Position numbers and translations under genes: made by a program | Source: Symsagittifera roscoffensis | Taxonomy: Eukaryota; Xenacoelomorpha; Acoela; Convolutidae | Assembly (NCBI RefSeq): GCF_963678635.1 | Contig: NC_087063.1 | Coordinates: 7,722,386-7,782,385 of the forward strand | Direction: 5' to 3' | Length of the DNA: 60,000 bases | Notes under the pieces: generated by a model | What the model was told of the DNA's origin: nothing | The model's input: the letters and a program-made list of their open reading frames with translations, nothing else | The model's database searches: none | Shown: in pieces, positions 11,471-24,490 of the stretch | How the letters are laid out: each line of letters opens with the position of its first letter | Numbering within the stretch: the first letter of the stretch is position 1

Positions 11471-12049
11471 CTTTGAGATAAATTAGATTCAATTATACTA
11501 AATTCGATTGTTAGAGTGTAAAATTCTCTAAACTCTGTGACAATATTTTAACAATTTGCGTTATCTTTCTTTAGTTTTAAGTTTATCCGACCGTTTAGAA
11601 ACTGAAAAAACTGCAGAAGAGTTAGAGTTAAAAATCCAAAGGATTTTAAAGTTTAGGAAAAATCTAATTATTGGGCTACACCTTGTTCATGATCGTATAA
11701 ATGAAGATACAGAAAGGCCAGACAAAAAATCCAAGATCTAGGAACGACAAACTATCGGTTTTGGTGGATAAAGCTCGAGATTTTAGCAAAATGCTACTCA
11801 AATTGGCTGCTTGGGGTGAAAAATTTTTAAGGTTAATAACGAAGTTGCGAACAGAGCTCTTAAACACGCTGAAACTGACGCATATAAAAAAATCTCATTG
11901 AGTGATTCAAATTCTTCAAAATATCCCTCGAAGTGTGGCAATTCAAATTCAAAAGTTAAAATTTTCCTACAAATCTCTTACCGCAAGTGAACGTTGTTAG
12001 AAACTTCTTCTGGCTAACTGAAGCGAGAGAAGGTAGAAAAACTTGGAGG

Positions 12050-13470
12050 ATTGAGAGTTATATCCATATCTAGATCAGTTTTCTTTAAAGGACATTCGTT
12101 TGGAAAGAGTGAAATATTGAGTTTTTTATGCTTTATAGACTCCGACATGCCCTGATGTAAAACCAACGCCCGCTAATTTTCTACAGGAGAAGTTTTTTGA
12201 AGAATCCAAAGAATGGCACACAATTCTTAGTTCACTTGCAAAAATTTCAGTTGCTTAAATTTACTATTTGCGAGATCAAGCAATCAGCATTTATCGATCC
12301 AATTTTAACAATGGTTCACAAAACTCCATTAGCTTGCAAAGCCTCCTTGTCTATTCCAAAATCCGTGACACATCATATCTCCGTTTCTTGCTACTCTGAT
12401 GCTGATGCTACTTGATGGCTTAACAGTTCTCCATAGTCAACAGCCAGCAGCCAGCAAAGTTTTTGTAATCATACTGTGATACCACCCAATTTTATTACCA
12501 GTTTGGCTGCGAGAAACAATTATTTTACTGCATGCTTTGAAAAATTGAATGAAACATATTTCATCATAGATTCCTACCTGGGTTTCAACAACATTGCATG
12601 TTGATGCTGACACAAATTATCATTCTTAACTTAACACAGCTATTGTTACGCTTTCTCCGTTTTTTTTTCAGCAGCAGAATGCACCGTTTTTGAGTAATGC
12701 ATCTGTCTAATAAGGTTTACCAAAATTTTTTAAAAAAATTAAATCAAAAGCAGTTTTGAAACAATACTTTTAATGATATATTGATGCATTCAACACAAGT
12801 CCTTCATCAACAGCCACCTGCAAAAAATTTAGTAACCTTGAGTGATCTAGTCAAAGCGTTTTCAAGCCCAGGAAAGAAACTCTTTCTGAGTGGAAACTGT
12901 CCCAGTACGACGGTAATTGTCTCCAGTCAATTCTTTTTTGTCAATTCCGCAGCGATGTTAAGCGACGAAGTTAATTAGGCTGCTTGGGGACACCGATCTA
13001 CAATGCATCTAAATGCTAACGATTGAGAGTTATATCGGCATCCAGATCAGTTTTCTTTAAATGACATTCGTTTGGAAAGAATGAAATATTGAGTTTCTTA
13101 TGCTTTATAGACTCCGACATTCCCAAATGTAAAGCCAACGCCCGCTAATTTTCTACAGGAGAAGTTTTCGGAAGAATCCAGAGAGTGGCACACAATCCAT
13201 AGTTCACTTGCAAAAGTTTCGATTGCTTAAATTTGCCAGTTGCGAGATCAAGCAATCGGCATTTATCGATCCAATTTTAACAATGGTTCACAAAACTCCA
13301 TTAGCTTGCAAAGCCTCCGTGTCTATTCCGAAATCCGCGACACAGCAGATCTCCGTTTCTTGCTACTCTGATGCTGATGCTACTTGATGGCTTAACAGTT
13401 CTCCACAATCAGCAGCCAGCAGCCAGCAAAGTTTTTGTAATCATACTGTGATACCACCCAATTAAAAAAA
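12050..13470 (+). repeat. Internal duplication within BEL/Pao copy 2
   Basis: The block 12,050-12,500 (from 'GAGAGTTATATC' to 'CATACTGTGATACCACCC') is repeated at 13,020-13,470, about 970 bp downstream. Copy 1 has only one such block (580-1,020). Confidence 0.75.
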
Positions 13471-13604
13471 ATCTGCTACAAAACAGAAACAAAGTATCTC
13501 TAATACGCAAAGTGATAACTATATGAAACTTTTAATTACAAAACGCAACAGATGATTATATAAAACCAAATACATTTTCTTCCCACGTTAATCTTTTCAA
13601 CGCT

Positions 13605-13675
13605 TTGTAGCATAGTGACTAATGCGCCTGTCTTGTAATCAGGGGAGGGATGGTACGAATTCGTGCGAAGCCTGA
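13605..13675 (+). repeat. tRNA-Thr(TGT)-like sequence, second copy
   Basis: Same tRNA-Thr-like text as at 1,931-2,000, one or two bases different. It lies inside the duplicated BEL/Pao unit, so it moved with it. Confidence 0.45.
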
Positions 13676-13945
13676 AACATATTTTAGAGCCTATAAGCTT
13701 CCAGAACAACCACATGACGAGGAACTTTTTCAAGTAGCTTTCCGCTTCCAGATTACGAGAAAAACTTCAATCATAGAACGCGCTACGCCCGAGCGCAATC
13801 TTTTACAAATGCCATCTGGACTCGTTGGCTCCGTGAATTTGTACCAACACTTAACAAACGAGCGATTTTTTTTCTCCAGAGTCACACTTAAACACTGGAG
13901 ACATCGTTTGGATGATTGAAGACAATAGTCCAAGAGGCCATTACG

Positions 13946-13998
13946 CAATAAATTATGAGATATCAGTTTGTTCAACTCAGTGGTCTCATAATTTATTG
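13946..13998. repeat. Perfect 15-bp inverted repeat
   Basis: CAATAAATTATGAGA at 13,946-13,960 and its exact reverse complement at 13,984-13,998, with a 23-nt loop. It sits at the end of the integrase remnant of BEL/Pao copy 2. Confidence 0.8.
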
Positions 13999-14579
13999 AA
14001 ATACACAAATGCTCAAATACCAACAAAAGCTAGATTGTAAAAAAATCCGATATCCGGAAAAAAATGAAAAGTTCAAAATCTTGTGTTTATATAAATTCCT
14101 GATTTGAACTGTCTTTTTTTATTTTTAAACAACCGTCCTGCTTATCAGGAACGCCGATTTTCTTTTTGCTTAGTTGTCTAACGTGTTTTTATGGCTGCAA
14201 AATTCTGCAAATGTTCATAAAACGAGGCTGTTTTCCATGTTCCACCCACCTTCAAATTTTTTGTTTGTTGTACGTGTTTTTATGGCTGAACGCGTTTTAT
14301 TGCCTCATGACTATGTAAAAATAGTTTTTCAACAATGAAGTTCAAAGGCGGAGACAGGGCTGAGGGAAGTTGGAAAAGAGCCGAATATAGGTACAACAAA
14401 ACCTGCAGATGTCAAAAGTCAGAATGAAAACTCCAAAACATATACCTATTTTGAAAATTTCGTGTGATTATGGCTGATCGCGTGATATTACGATGTAAGG
14501 TATGAAGAAAAAAATCTGTTTACAATAATTAATTTGTTCACCATGCTAAATTTCATTGCATTGTGACAACGTTACAATA

Positions 14580-15952
14580 GTTTATCAAAACTGAAATTTA
14601 AATGTGAGTTTCTTAGTTTTTGAACTTTTTCCTCGACATTCGATGCGAATGTTACCTTGCTCACCAATTGATTGAAACAGCTCAAAATTTTGCTTCCAAA
14701 ACATTGGTTTCAAGTTGGATCCTTTTTGCCAAGGTTGAGATATCGTTATTGACTCTCGGAGCCAAAATGTCGTTTTCAATTTCACCGATTACTCGAGAGT
14801 TCTCAAATCGAATCCGCATGTTCATTTGAGAAATTTCGCCGTGCGTGTGTCTGGATAACACCGACGTACCTTGTAGCATTTGGTGGACCAATGGTTCGCA
14901 GTCAGTTTTGGATTCTGGCTCAGTGAAATAGTCGTTCCACGAAGAAATTGTCGAGAATCCTATGCTATTCCAGTGTCGCTTGGTGGATCCCCTCCGCCAA
15001 GGAGTAGTTGCTGAAACACGCCATGGTCCAGTTGTGGTATGACCAGAAGCTCAGAAGCGGCACATTTTTTGGTTGTTCCTTCTGGACGAGCTGACCAGGT
15101 TGGATGGGTCGCAAGGCGTGATCTTCCGAAGGACTCAGATGTATGTCCAGCAGTTGAATGGCCATGAGTTGTATGACCACCAGATGTATTACCAACGGTT
15201 GAATGTTCAATTATTCTATGGCATCAGTTAAATATCCATGAGTTGTATGATAATTTGTTGTATGGCAACCAGTTGTATGACCTGATATTCTGAGTTTGAA
15301 TGATGTTTTGTTGAGTAAGAAGATTCAGTGGTTATCCAATATCTGTTTTCAGAGATTGTCGACTGATTTGGAAACCAGGCATCAACAGCAATTAACAATG
15401 AAATCACACGAATGAGTCCTGAGAAAAATTCCATTGATTTGTTAAGCAATTTAATAATAAAAGGTCCAGTTGTGGTATCCCAAGATGAAGGCGTGGAATT
15501 CCAACGTCCTGGTGTTATAGTCAAGTGACCAGAAACACAGAAGCGGCACATCTTTTGGTTGTTTCTTCTGGACGAGCTGACCAGGTTGGATGGGTCGCAA
15601 AAGCATGGTCTTCCGGAGAACTCAGATGTATGTCCAGCAGTTGAATGGCCATGAGTTGTATGACCACCAGATCTATGACCAACTGTTGAATGTCAATTTC
15701 TACGGCATCAGTTAAATATCCATGAGTTGTACGATAATTTGTTGTATGGCCACCAATTGTATGACCTTTTATTGTATGTCCACCGGCAGTATTTCTAGGT
15801 GGATATTCTGAATTTCAATGATGTTTTGCTGAATTAGTAGGTTCAGTGGTTATCCAATATCTGTTTTCAGAGATTGTCGACTGATTTGGAAACCAGGCAT
15901 CAACAGCAATTAACAATGAAATCACACGAATGAGTCCTGAGAAAAATTCCAT
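14580..15952 (-). pseudogene. Rearranged copy of an unrecognised secreted-protein-like gene
   Basis: Reading the minus strand from 15,950: a start codon with a signal-peptide-like stretch (MEFFSGLIRVISLLIAV), then degenerate Gly-His-Thr-Thr repeats (15,800-15,620), then a Cys/Ser/Thr/Trp-rich part. The signal-peptide part appears a second time near 15,450, the repeats again at 15,290-15,110, and a C-terminal region ends near 14,585 (ORF 14,682-14,891: 'MLQGTSVLS'). Frame breaks and the tandem rearrangement make it a pseudogene. Better order is kept at 27,080-28,005. I do not recognise the family; it could be a captured host gene or an accessory gene of a mobile element. Confidence 0.5.
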
Positions 15953-16486
15953 TGATTTGTTAAGCAATTTAATAATAATAAAAAAGCTCAGCCAACAAAA
16001 ACTCTCTGTAATTTTTGGTTTCATAGCAACTTTTACGCAATCTAAGTTTTAAAAAAGTATTTTCTGTAAGAGTTAAAATATAGTTGAAAGATGACCGAGG
16101 GAAAAAGAGCCCGGCCTGAGGGCACAAAATGACGGATGGCGGCTCTTTTTCCCGCGGCCATCTTCAACTGTGATCTAACTGATGTTGAAGAGTATGTTTT
16201 TGCTCTTTCTGGTAGAAAGATGCCGGAAAAGTGCGAAAGAACCCGGAAAAGTGCGCGAAACTATGCAAATGATTTCTTTTTTCACTCATGCGTTCTAATA
16301 ATTCATTTTTTATTCATGCCTTATTGTGAAAAAACACGTGTGAAAGAGCAAAAACATACACTTCTTTGACTATCAGCCTTTTTCCCACCAATATATTCGA
16401 ATTTGACATTATTTGCTTTGACTCAAGGTTAATGGAATATCTCTGGAAAAGCAAACAAAAATCTATAAAAGCTAGAAGCTCTTTTT

Positions 16487-16700
16487 GGCTCTTTTTCCAA
16501 ACCCTCCCAACCTGCGAGCTTTCTACATTTTATATTTTTTCACCTTGTCCAATTTATTGTTATGTAAATTGACTCGCTCACTAATTAGTCCATGACAAAC
16601 ATATTTGTCTTCTATTTTAGCCTTTTAAACCCACTCTTTCTCATCCAAACCATAAAGTTGATGCTTGTACGAGGTGGCGGGGGAAGGAGGAAGAAGAGCC
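16487..16700 (+). mobile_element. MITE subfamily C
   Basis: Complete-looking 214-bp element from GGCTCTTTTTCCAAACCC to GGAAGGAGGAAGAAGAGCC. Its left flank ('ATCTATAAAAGCTAGAAGC') is the same as at 8,250-8,275 and 28,210-28,234, so the three loci are duplicated copies of one site. Confidence 0.7.
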
Positions 16701-17099
16701 GCCCTTTTTTCTTTTCCCCCCACATATATAAGCATCAAAAGCTCGTTCCCCAACCCTCCCCCCTCCCCCCACCTCACATAAGCATTAATTTTATGATGTC
16801 AAGAAGGGTTTCTAAAGAGAGGTTGGCTCTTTTTCCTTTTCCCCCCACCTCACACGAGCATCAATTTTATAGTGTAACGAGTGATTCTACAAGGTTAAAT
16901 ATGTAGACCTATGTATGAAGAACAATTCTGTTCACAATAGTTGATTTGTTCACTTTGCAGATTTTCATTACAGTATGACATTGTAAAGTAAGTTTTTCAA
17001 AAACGAAATCAAATGTAGGAAGAATAAGTGGAAAATAGGAAAACTTTTCTACACAGTTAAGTATGTTGACAAAAAAGCCAAGACATTCAGCCATAGGAA

Positions 17100-17400
17100 G
17101 TAGCGTGCCGAGGGGGGGGGGGGGGGGGGCTCGCCTCAATTCTGGTTGCCAAAACTTTCCGAAAGGGTACCGCTTTGGTATAACTTTATGACATCCATTT
17201 TCGCTGAACAGCCTCAAAAATTATCAAAGATTGCCTTTGGCGCCAAAATGACTAAATTTGAAGGGGGAACGCACGCCAAAATAACGCATTTTTTTTAGGT
17301 AAAAGTTTTCCAAAAAATGCCTAAAATGCCTTTTTTGGCCCCGTTTTTTTTTAAATTTGCCTGCGGCGCAAAAAGTTTTTTTCATAAAATAGGGTCTTCA
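17100..17400 (-). mobile_element. hAT-like nonautonomous element, inverted copy
   Basis: Starts near 'GTAGCGTGCCGAGG', followed by a long G run, and shares 'CAAAATGACTAA' and 'GCTGAACAGC' blocks, reverse-complemented, with the copy at 31,567-31,935. No ORF. Confidence 0.5.
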
Positions 17401-17440
17401 TACTATTGGTTTTTTTCCTTTCCCCCCACCTGCAATTTTT

Positions 17441-17639
17441 AGCTCTTTTTTTTTACCCCCCACCTCACATAAGTATCAATTTCATTGTGTAATGAGTGGT
17501 TTTACAAGGTTGAATGTGAAGACAAAATATGTTTGTGATGGCCTAATCAGTGTGAATGTCAATTTTGATGACAATCGGACAATGTTAACAAAAGTTTTAC
17601 TTGTAAAATTTAGCAGGTGGGGGAAAAGGAAAAAGATCC
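17441..17639 (+). mobile_element. MITE subfamily A
   Basis: From AGCTCTTTTTTTTTACCCC to GGGGAAAAGGAAAAAGATCC, with the normal A body. The first base and one terminal base differ from the consensus ends. Confidence 0.65.
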
Positions 17640-17797
17640 CAAATATGCTAAAATTAGCGTAAAAATTCACGGCTCTTGGCTCTTTTTCCTCTTCACCCCC
17701 CTCTATCCCCCCCACCTCACATAAGCACCAATTTTATGGTGTAACGAGTTTTACAAGGTTAACCATGAAGACCAAATATGTTTTAATTTCATTTTTT

Positions 17798-18002
17798 GGC
17801 TCTTTTTCCGTTCCCCCCCCCCCACCTGCAATTTTTTATAATTAAAATTACTGTTCGCATTGTCCGATTGTCATGAAAATTGACATGCAAATAAACTAGG
17901 CTATGACAACATATTTGGTCTTCATAATTAACCTTGTAAAATCACTCGTTAGACCATAAAATCGATGCTCATGTGAGGTGGGGGGGGGAAGGAAAAAGAG
18001 CT
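17798..18002 (-). mobile_element. MITE subfamily A with perfect 8-bp target duplication
   Basis: About 205 bp, from GGCTCTTTTTCC to GGAAAAAGAGCT, body inverted relative to most copies. Flanks CATTTTTT at 17,790-17,797 and 18,003-18,010. The surrounding sequence ('TTTAATTTCATTTTTGAAAAAC') is a D element that resumes after the insert. Confidence 0.8.
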
Positions 18003-18810
18003 CATTTTTTTAAATAATTATTTCAATTTCCCATATTTTGCAACATAATTTAATTTCATTTTTGAAAAACTAGTTTTATGTTGTCATAGTCTAATGAAGT
18101 TTTGCATGATGAGCAAACTAACTATTGTGAATACATTTGTTCTTCTTATTTTACATCGTACAATCACGCATTCAGCCATAATAATTCGTAAAACAACTAA
18201 GAAAAATGAAATTATGAAATTCGGAGGTGGGGGATAGGAAATGAGCTTTTCTTTACCTGCAAACTTTCATCTAAGTGATGTTTATATCTTGAGGAGAACC
18301 CCACAACCTGCGAAGTTTGAGAAGTAATTTTTCTGTTCACATTGTCCGATTGTTAGAAAATTGACATGCGGATTGATTGGGCCCTTACAAGGCTCTTTTC
18401 CTTTTCCCCCCTTTCAAAATATTGAGTTTTATGTTTGATTTACGTGTTATTGCGGCTAAATACGTGATGTTACGCCGTAAAGTATGAAGAAAAAACCTGT
18501 TCAGAATTGTCGAATCGTTCACCACGCCAAATTTCATTGCATTATGACAACGTTAAATAGACTTTTCAAAATTGAGTTTCAAAGGGGGGAAACTGGAAGA
18601 GAGTCATTACAAACATATTTGGTCTTCATAAACAACCTTGTAAAACCCCTCGTTACTCTATAAAATTGGTGCAGATGTGAGGTTGGGGGGGGGTTTGGTA
18701 CTGGAAGGAAAAAGAGCCAAATGATATTCATCCAAAAAAGCTTAAAAGCACGTGTAGTTCCTGAAGAACTAAAAATGACACAGATTGATTCAACTATCCA
18801 ACATATCATC

Positions 18811-19005
18811 ATTCTGTGATAAGCAGGTTTCGCAGAGGAGAGGTTTCAATCTGCACGTGATGGGAAGGTTGGGTTAGGCACAGCTCGGCAGGGTTTAAAG
18901 GAACTCTCTGAATTGTGCGCGTAGGTTGATTAGAAACAGCCATGAGTCCAAGGGTCAGTGGGTATCCCCCCAGTATGGCAAAGGGTTGAGACTACGATTG
19001 AACCC
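18811..19005 (+). repeat. SINE-like module, copy 3, tRNA head deleted
   Basis: The shared flank runs to 'CATATCATC' and then joins directly to 'ATTCTGTGATAAGCAGG', skipping the A box and most of the B box. The remaining body matches the other copies up to 'GGTTGAACCC', here slightly changed. Confidence 0.7.
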
Positions 19006-20106
19006 GAAAATTTTTTCGATCGGGGAGAGACTCTTTTTCCTTCCCCCCAACTGCAAAATGTTACAGGTAATACTTTAACTTGAGAAGAGGGGAGGGGGGA
19101 GGAAAAGGCCGAAGATTCTCTTCGAAACATTTCGACTGTCTCATCACAATTTAATTTTTCTGTTTTTATAAATTTTTTACCTGTAGCCAGTGGCGCGCGC
19201 AGAAATTTTTCCAGGGTAGGGGGGAAGGTTTATCGGGTTTTTTTTTCCAGTTTCCAAACCCCGTCGTAAAGTTTCAAGGCCCTTTGTGAGTTTCCCCTTG
19301 CAAAATACCGAGTTTAATGCTTTTTTTACTTGTTATTACGGTTATTACGTGTTATTTGTTCACAATTGTCATTTTGACATGTTAAAAAAGCGTTTCAAAA
19401 TTGAATTTGATGGGGGGACTGGAAAAGAGCCAATTTCAAAATAAAGCAGTTCAAAATTTGTTCACATGGCTATTTGCATGTAAGAATTGTTGTGAATTTT
19501 GTTCACCTGTTCACGCTGACACGTTTTATTGCAGTTTAAAACATGAGAAGTCAATTAAAATTAGTTTTCATATTATAGTTTTTTGAAAAATCAAAGGGGG
19601 GAATTGAAAAAGAGCCGGTTGTCAACCCTTTTTTTAAGGTCGATCTATTTGATTTTCCAAGCTCTCCTAAAATAATATGGCATGCGACCTATTTAGGCTA
19701 TGACAAACATATTTGGTCTTCATGGTTAACCTTGTAAAACTCCTCGTTACACCATAAAATTGGTGCTTATGTGAGGTGGGTGAAAAGGAAAAAGAGCCTC
19801 CGAATTTTACGAAAATTGGCATGCGAACTATTTAGGCAATGACAAACATATTTGGTATTCATGGTTAACTTTGTAAAACACCTTGTTACACCAAAAAGTT
19901 GGTGCTTATGTGAGGTGGGGGGGATAGAGGGGGGTGAAGAGGAAAAAGAGCCAAGAGCCGTGAATTTTTACGCTAATTTTAACATATTTGGGATCTTTTT
20001 CCTTTTCCCCCACCTGCTAAATTTTACAAGTAAAATTTTTGTTCTCATTGTCTGCTTGTCACTAAAATCGACATCCACACTGATTAGGCCCTCACAAACA
20101 TATTTG

Positions 20107-20262
20107 TACGAGATGGGAAGGTGGGTTAGGCATAGCTTGGCACGGTTTAAAGGAACCCGCTGAATTGTGCGCGTAGGCAGACTAGTAACAGCCATGAGTC
20201 CAAGGGTCAGTGGGTATCCGCCCAGTATGGCAAGGGTTGAGACTACGGTTGAACCCCAAAAT
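20107..20262 (+). repeat. SINE-like module, copy 4, 5'-truncated
   Basis: Begins 'GAGATGGGAAGGTGGG' within the body and ends 'GGTTGAACCCC'. It lacks the whole Pol III promoter part. Confidence 0.65.
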
Positions 20263-20404
20263 TTTTTTCGATCGGGTAGAGGAAGATTCTGTTCCTCACT
20301 TTTCCAATTTCTCCCCACAGCTCAAAAGTTGGCTCTTTTTACTCCCCCACATTTCATATTTCTTACGTGTTATTTTTTCAGTTGTCTTACGTGTTTTTAT
20401 GGTT

Positions 20405-20596
20405 GGCTCTTTTCCAGTTTCCCACCCCCTCGGAAAATTATGAAACTAAAATGTTTGAAAATTGTTCACACGCATTTTGCATGTGAAAAATGTTGTAAAC
20501 GTTTTTTTATTTGTTCACGCCGACATGTTTTAATGCAATTTTTTTTGCATATTTTGATTTTCGGAAAAAATCGAAGGGGAGAACTGGAAAAGAGCT
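20405..20596 (+). mobile_element. MITE subfamily B
   Basis: From GGCTCTTTTCCAGT to AACTGGAAAAGAGCT, body as in 9,949-10,187 but shorter. Flanks TTATGGTT and TTATGACT (6 of 8). The same insertion site as in cluster 1. Confidence 0.65.
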
Positions 20597-21089
20597 TTAT
20601 GACTGAATACGTGATGTTACGATGTAAAGTATGAAGAACAAATCTGCTCACAATTGTTAGTGGCTCTTCCCCCCACCTCACACAAGGATCGATTTGATGG
20701 CGTAACGAGTAACTTTGTGAAACTTCCCTTTATAGCATAAAACTGATGCCTATGTGATGCGGGAAAGGAACAAGAGCGGGAAAGGAACATGGAGTTTAAA
20801 TTGTGGTTCTATTTCCTTTTTAGCCCATCTGCGAGTTTTTATTTGAAATAACATGCTTCCAAAAAGGCATACGGACTGATTAGGCAAAAAAAAGATTGAC
20901 TTCGAAAGTTGTGGGTAACTTGTGGACTGCAATCAAACAAATGGTCTGGTTCTTTGCTACAACTTTGTTTACTATACTCCTGGTCGCAGTTTGATTTATC
21001 CTTCTTCGAACCTTGATTTCCCAAAAACATAAGTTCAGACTAGCTGCTAATTGCTGCATCACAATTTTAAAACCCTTTCAACTACTTTT

Positions 21090-21420
21090 CAAGAACCTGT
21101 TTTTGCAATTTTGCTTTTATATCTGGTTTAGGTTTCAACCCCAAAACTGTAAACGCTGATAAAACGTTCCAGGAACAATTTTGCCCTTTCGAAACTATAT
21201 AGATATCTTGCAAGCGCAACTGACAATTTCACTAGTAGACACCGGAATAAGCAGTTTAACGCCTTACCGCCAAATCAGCTAGATAACATTATAACTGAGA
21301 GGCATGTTAAATAAACAGTAGTTTTTGTTACTTATGGAAACCGACGATATTTACAGTGGAGTAGTCAGGAGTTTTTGTTAATAAAATCATAAGAGACATA
21401 AATTATTTAGGAGAAACCAG
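21090..21420 (+). repeat. LTR-like segment J2
   Basis: Shares 'CCCAAAACTGTAA', 'GTAGACACCGGAATAAGC' and 'TTGTTAATAAAATCATAAG' with J1. Lies directly before BEL/Pao remnant copy 3. Confidence 0.5.
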
Positions 21421-21429
21421 AGGAAAAAA

Positions 21430-24180
21430 ACTAAAAGCTTTTGCACTTAAATCGATTGTAGGAGTTTAAATTTTTGTTTTCAATTTCTGAGACAATATAT
21501 TAGCAATTTGCGTTTTCTTTCTTTAGTTTCATTGTTATCAGACCCTTCAGAAACTGAGAAAAAAGCGCAGAAAATTTACAGTTAAAAATCAAAAAAACTT
21601 TAGATATTACTTAAAATCTGGTTAATGAGCTACACAGTGTTCATGATTGTATAAATGAAGATACAGAAACGCCAGATATAAAATCCAAGATTTAGGAACG
21701 ACAAACTAGCCGTTTTCGCAGATAATGACCGATATTTTAGCAAAACACTACCCAAAATAGCTGCTTGGTGGTAAAAAAATTATTAAGGTTAAAAACGAAG
21801 TTGCGAACAGAGTTCTTAATTACGTTGAAACTGACGTATATAAAAGGTCTCGTTGAGTGATTTGAAGTCTTCAAACATCCCTCGAAATGTGCCACTTGAA
21901 AATCAATGTTGAAATTGTTCCTACAAATCACTGACCGCAAGTGAGCGGTGTAAGAAACTTCTCTTCTGGCTGAACTAAAGCGAGAGAAGATAGAGAACCG
22001 ATAGAAATTATGGTCTTGATCAGTTTTCTTGAAGTGACCTTCGTTTGGAAAGAGTGATAGATTGAGTTTCCTATGCTTTCGAGGCTCCAAAAATTCTTTA
22101 TATAAGTCCACCTCCCGCTAATTTTTTACAGGAGAAATTTTTGAAAGAATCCAGGGAATAGCACACAACCTATACTTCAATCGCTAAAGTTCAGGCGCTT
22201 AATTTTGCCAATTGCGAGATCAAGCAATCAGCATTTACCGATCCAATTTTATCAATGGTTCACATAACTCCATTTGCTTGCAAAATTTCCGTGTATCTTC
22301 GGAAATTCGCGACACAATATATCTCCGTTTTTTGGAACTCTGATGCTGCATAAGAACTCTGATGCTTGATAGCTTATCAGTTCTTCACAGCCAGCAGCCA
22401 GGAAACATAGCCGAAAACTTCCACCGTGTACAAGCAAAGCAATTTTTTTGCAATCATGTTACCACCCATTTTTAATATCAGTTTAGCTGCAAGAAACAAT
22501 TATTTTACTGCACACTTTGAAAAATTTAATGAAAACAACCCATCAAAGATTCCTAACTGGGTTTCAATGGCAACGCTTGTTAATGCTGAAACAATTTATC
22601 ATTCTTAAATTAACACAGCTGACGATACGTTTTCTCAAGTTTTTTTCAGCCGCAGAATCCACCGTTAACAAGTGATTCAGCTGTCTAATACGGCCTCCCA
22701 TAAATTCTAAGCGAACTCTCGTTAATGCTGGAACTAACTACCATTCTACTTCGACCAGCGCTTATGATATGTTTTCTTCCGCAACCCAAAACTTTCAGAT
22801 TCAGAATGCGCCCCTATTGAGTGATGGAGCTGTCTTTTATGCTCTGCATAAAAATAGTCACTAATTGCACGTCAATAGCTCAGTAGCAGCTTTAAAACAA
22901 TGATTTTTTGATAATTTTATGCATTCAACAAAATTCAACAGCTATCCGTACTAACATTGGAAACTCTGAGTCATCTAGTCGAAACGCTTTCAATATCCAT
23001 GATTGTTCCTATTCGTAAAAGGAAACTGTCCCTTCACAATATTTTCCCCCTCTAGTGGCTCGAAAGTTTTGACCGGTTGCACAGCACAGTTGACTCAGCA
23101 ATGTTAGCGGACGATGTTAAATTAACTTATCTAACCAAAAAATCTAAGTCCGCCATATCAGAATTTGTATTCAGTCAGAAAATGTATAAAGGTGTTTTGA
23201 GAATAATGACGGCGATATTTTGGCTAGCCACAGGACGTGATGAGCGAGCATCTGGACAAACTGTCTAGCAGTCCCCCACTTACATTGCATAATTCTGATA
23301 TAATAATAAATTTTTCATCGACAATCTCTAGTTTTGTAGCAGTTTTCAGATTTTTTGAAAACGAGGAAAATCTCAAGGGGTATTTACCTAGCAAGCAAAA
23401 ATTTTCAATTTTAATTCATTTTCCTATTATGTAGAATTGGTAAGGACTAAAAAAAACTCCACCCAACATGAGAAGGTCCTGATCACTCTATGTGGCGAAA
23501 CATTAATGGCAAAAACCATATTCAACAGAGTTGAGTACCTGGTTTGAAAACAAAGGATTCAAAAAAACATAGCTCGAGAACCAAATGCAGAGGACCAAAT
23601 GGAACTAAAGGGAGTTGATTTTCCTCGATACACTCGTTGTAAGTTCAGTTAGGCGTTGTGTTTGGGGAGAAAATCTTGACATAAAGACCGAAATTTTCGG
23701 CTGAAAAGAGCTGTACTTTTTTTTGCATGCAAGGAAGCCACATCATCTGTGAGTATCAACGAGTTGAAAAATGGTGTAATGCCCTATAGTTCCGACCGAG
23801 TGTACCGCAATCAAAATACCGACAAATTAATCACCAAAAAAGCAAACACAAAAGCTAATCAAACACCTCAAAACGCGTATGATAAACAGAAAAAAACGCT
23901 ACCAACAGCTTACCGGGCGCTAGTTTCAGTTTTGTGTCCACCAACCGTTCTCCAGATGATGCAAAATTCAATATTTTAATTTGTCAAATGGATTTGATTG
24001 CCTCGAAAAGGTTACTGCCATTTCTTGAACTTGAATTGTCTTCAGACTCACAAGAGGCTGAAGGCCTGAAGTTATATGATTTCTCGTCGCGCGAATCATG
24101 GGATTTAACTAGATTTATCAATTTCTCAATTATTCGAGCGAAGCTTATCTCCTACCCCATGAAATAGTTGTTCGCAATTG
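21430..24180 (+). mobile_element. Degenerate BEL/Pao-like remnant, copy 3
   Basis: More diverged relative of copies 1 and 2. At 23,040-23,230 a Gag core can be read, including FDRLHSTVDS and a following VKLTYL motif, as in BEL/Pao Gag. Positions 22,100-22,330 match the 'GGAGAAATTTTTGAAAGAATCC' block of the other copies. Near 23,749-24,167 two short open frames resemble parts also seen at 35.5 and 36.3-36.5 kb. Not intact. Confidence 0.6.
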
Positions 24181-24490
24181 TGCGTTACTATATCTTGTTT
24201 AGTTTGCAAACCGAAGGCTTCAAACACTGGTAAAACGTGCCAGATCTAACTTGTCATTAAGTGTTAGCTCGAAACAATTTAGTTATCTGGCACGACACAA
24301 TTAAAAATTTCATTGGTAGACACCGGATTGGAGTAACCAATTTGGCGCGTGAGCACCAAACCTGCTAAAGAACAAGCGTTATGGATTTAACCATTTTGAA
24401 AAACTTTGTAAGAGCGAAGGTACCGAAGATATTTACAGTAAAATGAAGAACCCAGGAATTTTAATTGATAGCAGAAGACAGCGGGAAAAA
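24180..24490 (+). repeat. LTR-like segment J3
   Basis: Contains 'GTAGACACCGG' and 'CACCAAACCTGCTAAAG', diverged from J1 and J2. It lies between remnant copies 3 and 4. Confidence 0.45.

Larger units (their letters stand above)
11474..13960 (+). mobile_element. Degenerate BEL/Pao-like remnant, copy 2
   Basis: Near-identical to copy 1 over 11,474-12,490 and 13,480-13,740. It extends further right, where 13,781-13,945 reads in two frames as the C-terminal end of a BEL/Pao integrase: RAQSFTNAIWTRWLREF, then after a frame slip GDIVWMIEDNSPRGHY. This 'GDxVWxxEDNxPRG' ending is typical of BEL/Pao. A Gag piece lies at 12,790-12,980. Stops and frame breaks mean it is dead. Confidence 0.7.
16100..20800. 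mobile_element. MITE/SINE cluster 2
   Basis: Second mosaic of the same element families as cluster 1. Clear members are listed individually; truncated A copies lie at about 16,823-16,905, 17,680-17,790, 19,700-19,800, 19,830-19,955, 20,000-20,105 and 20,663-20,700. Open frames here (such as 17,482-17,715) are repeat read-through. Confidence 0.8.
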
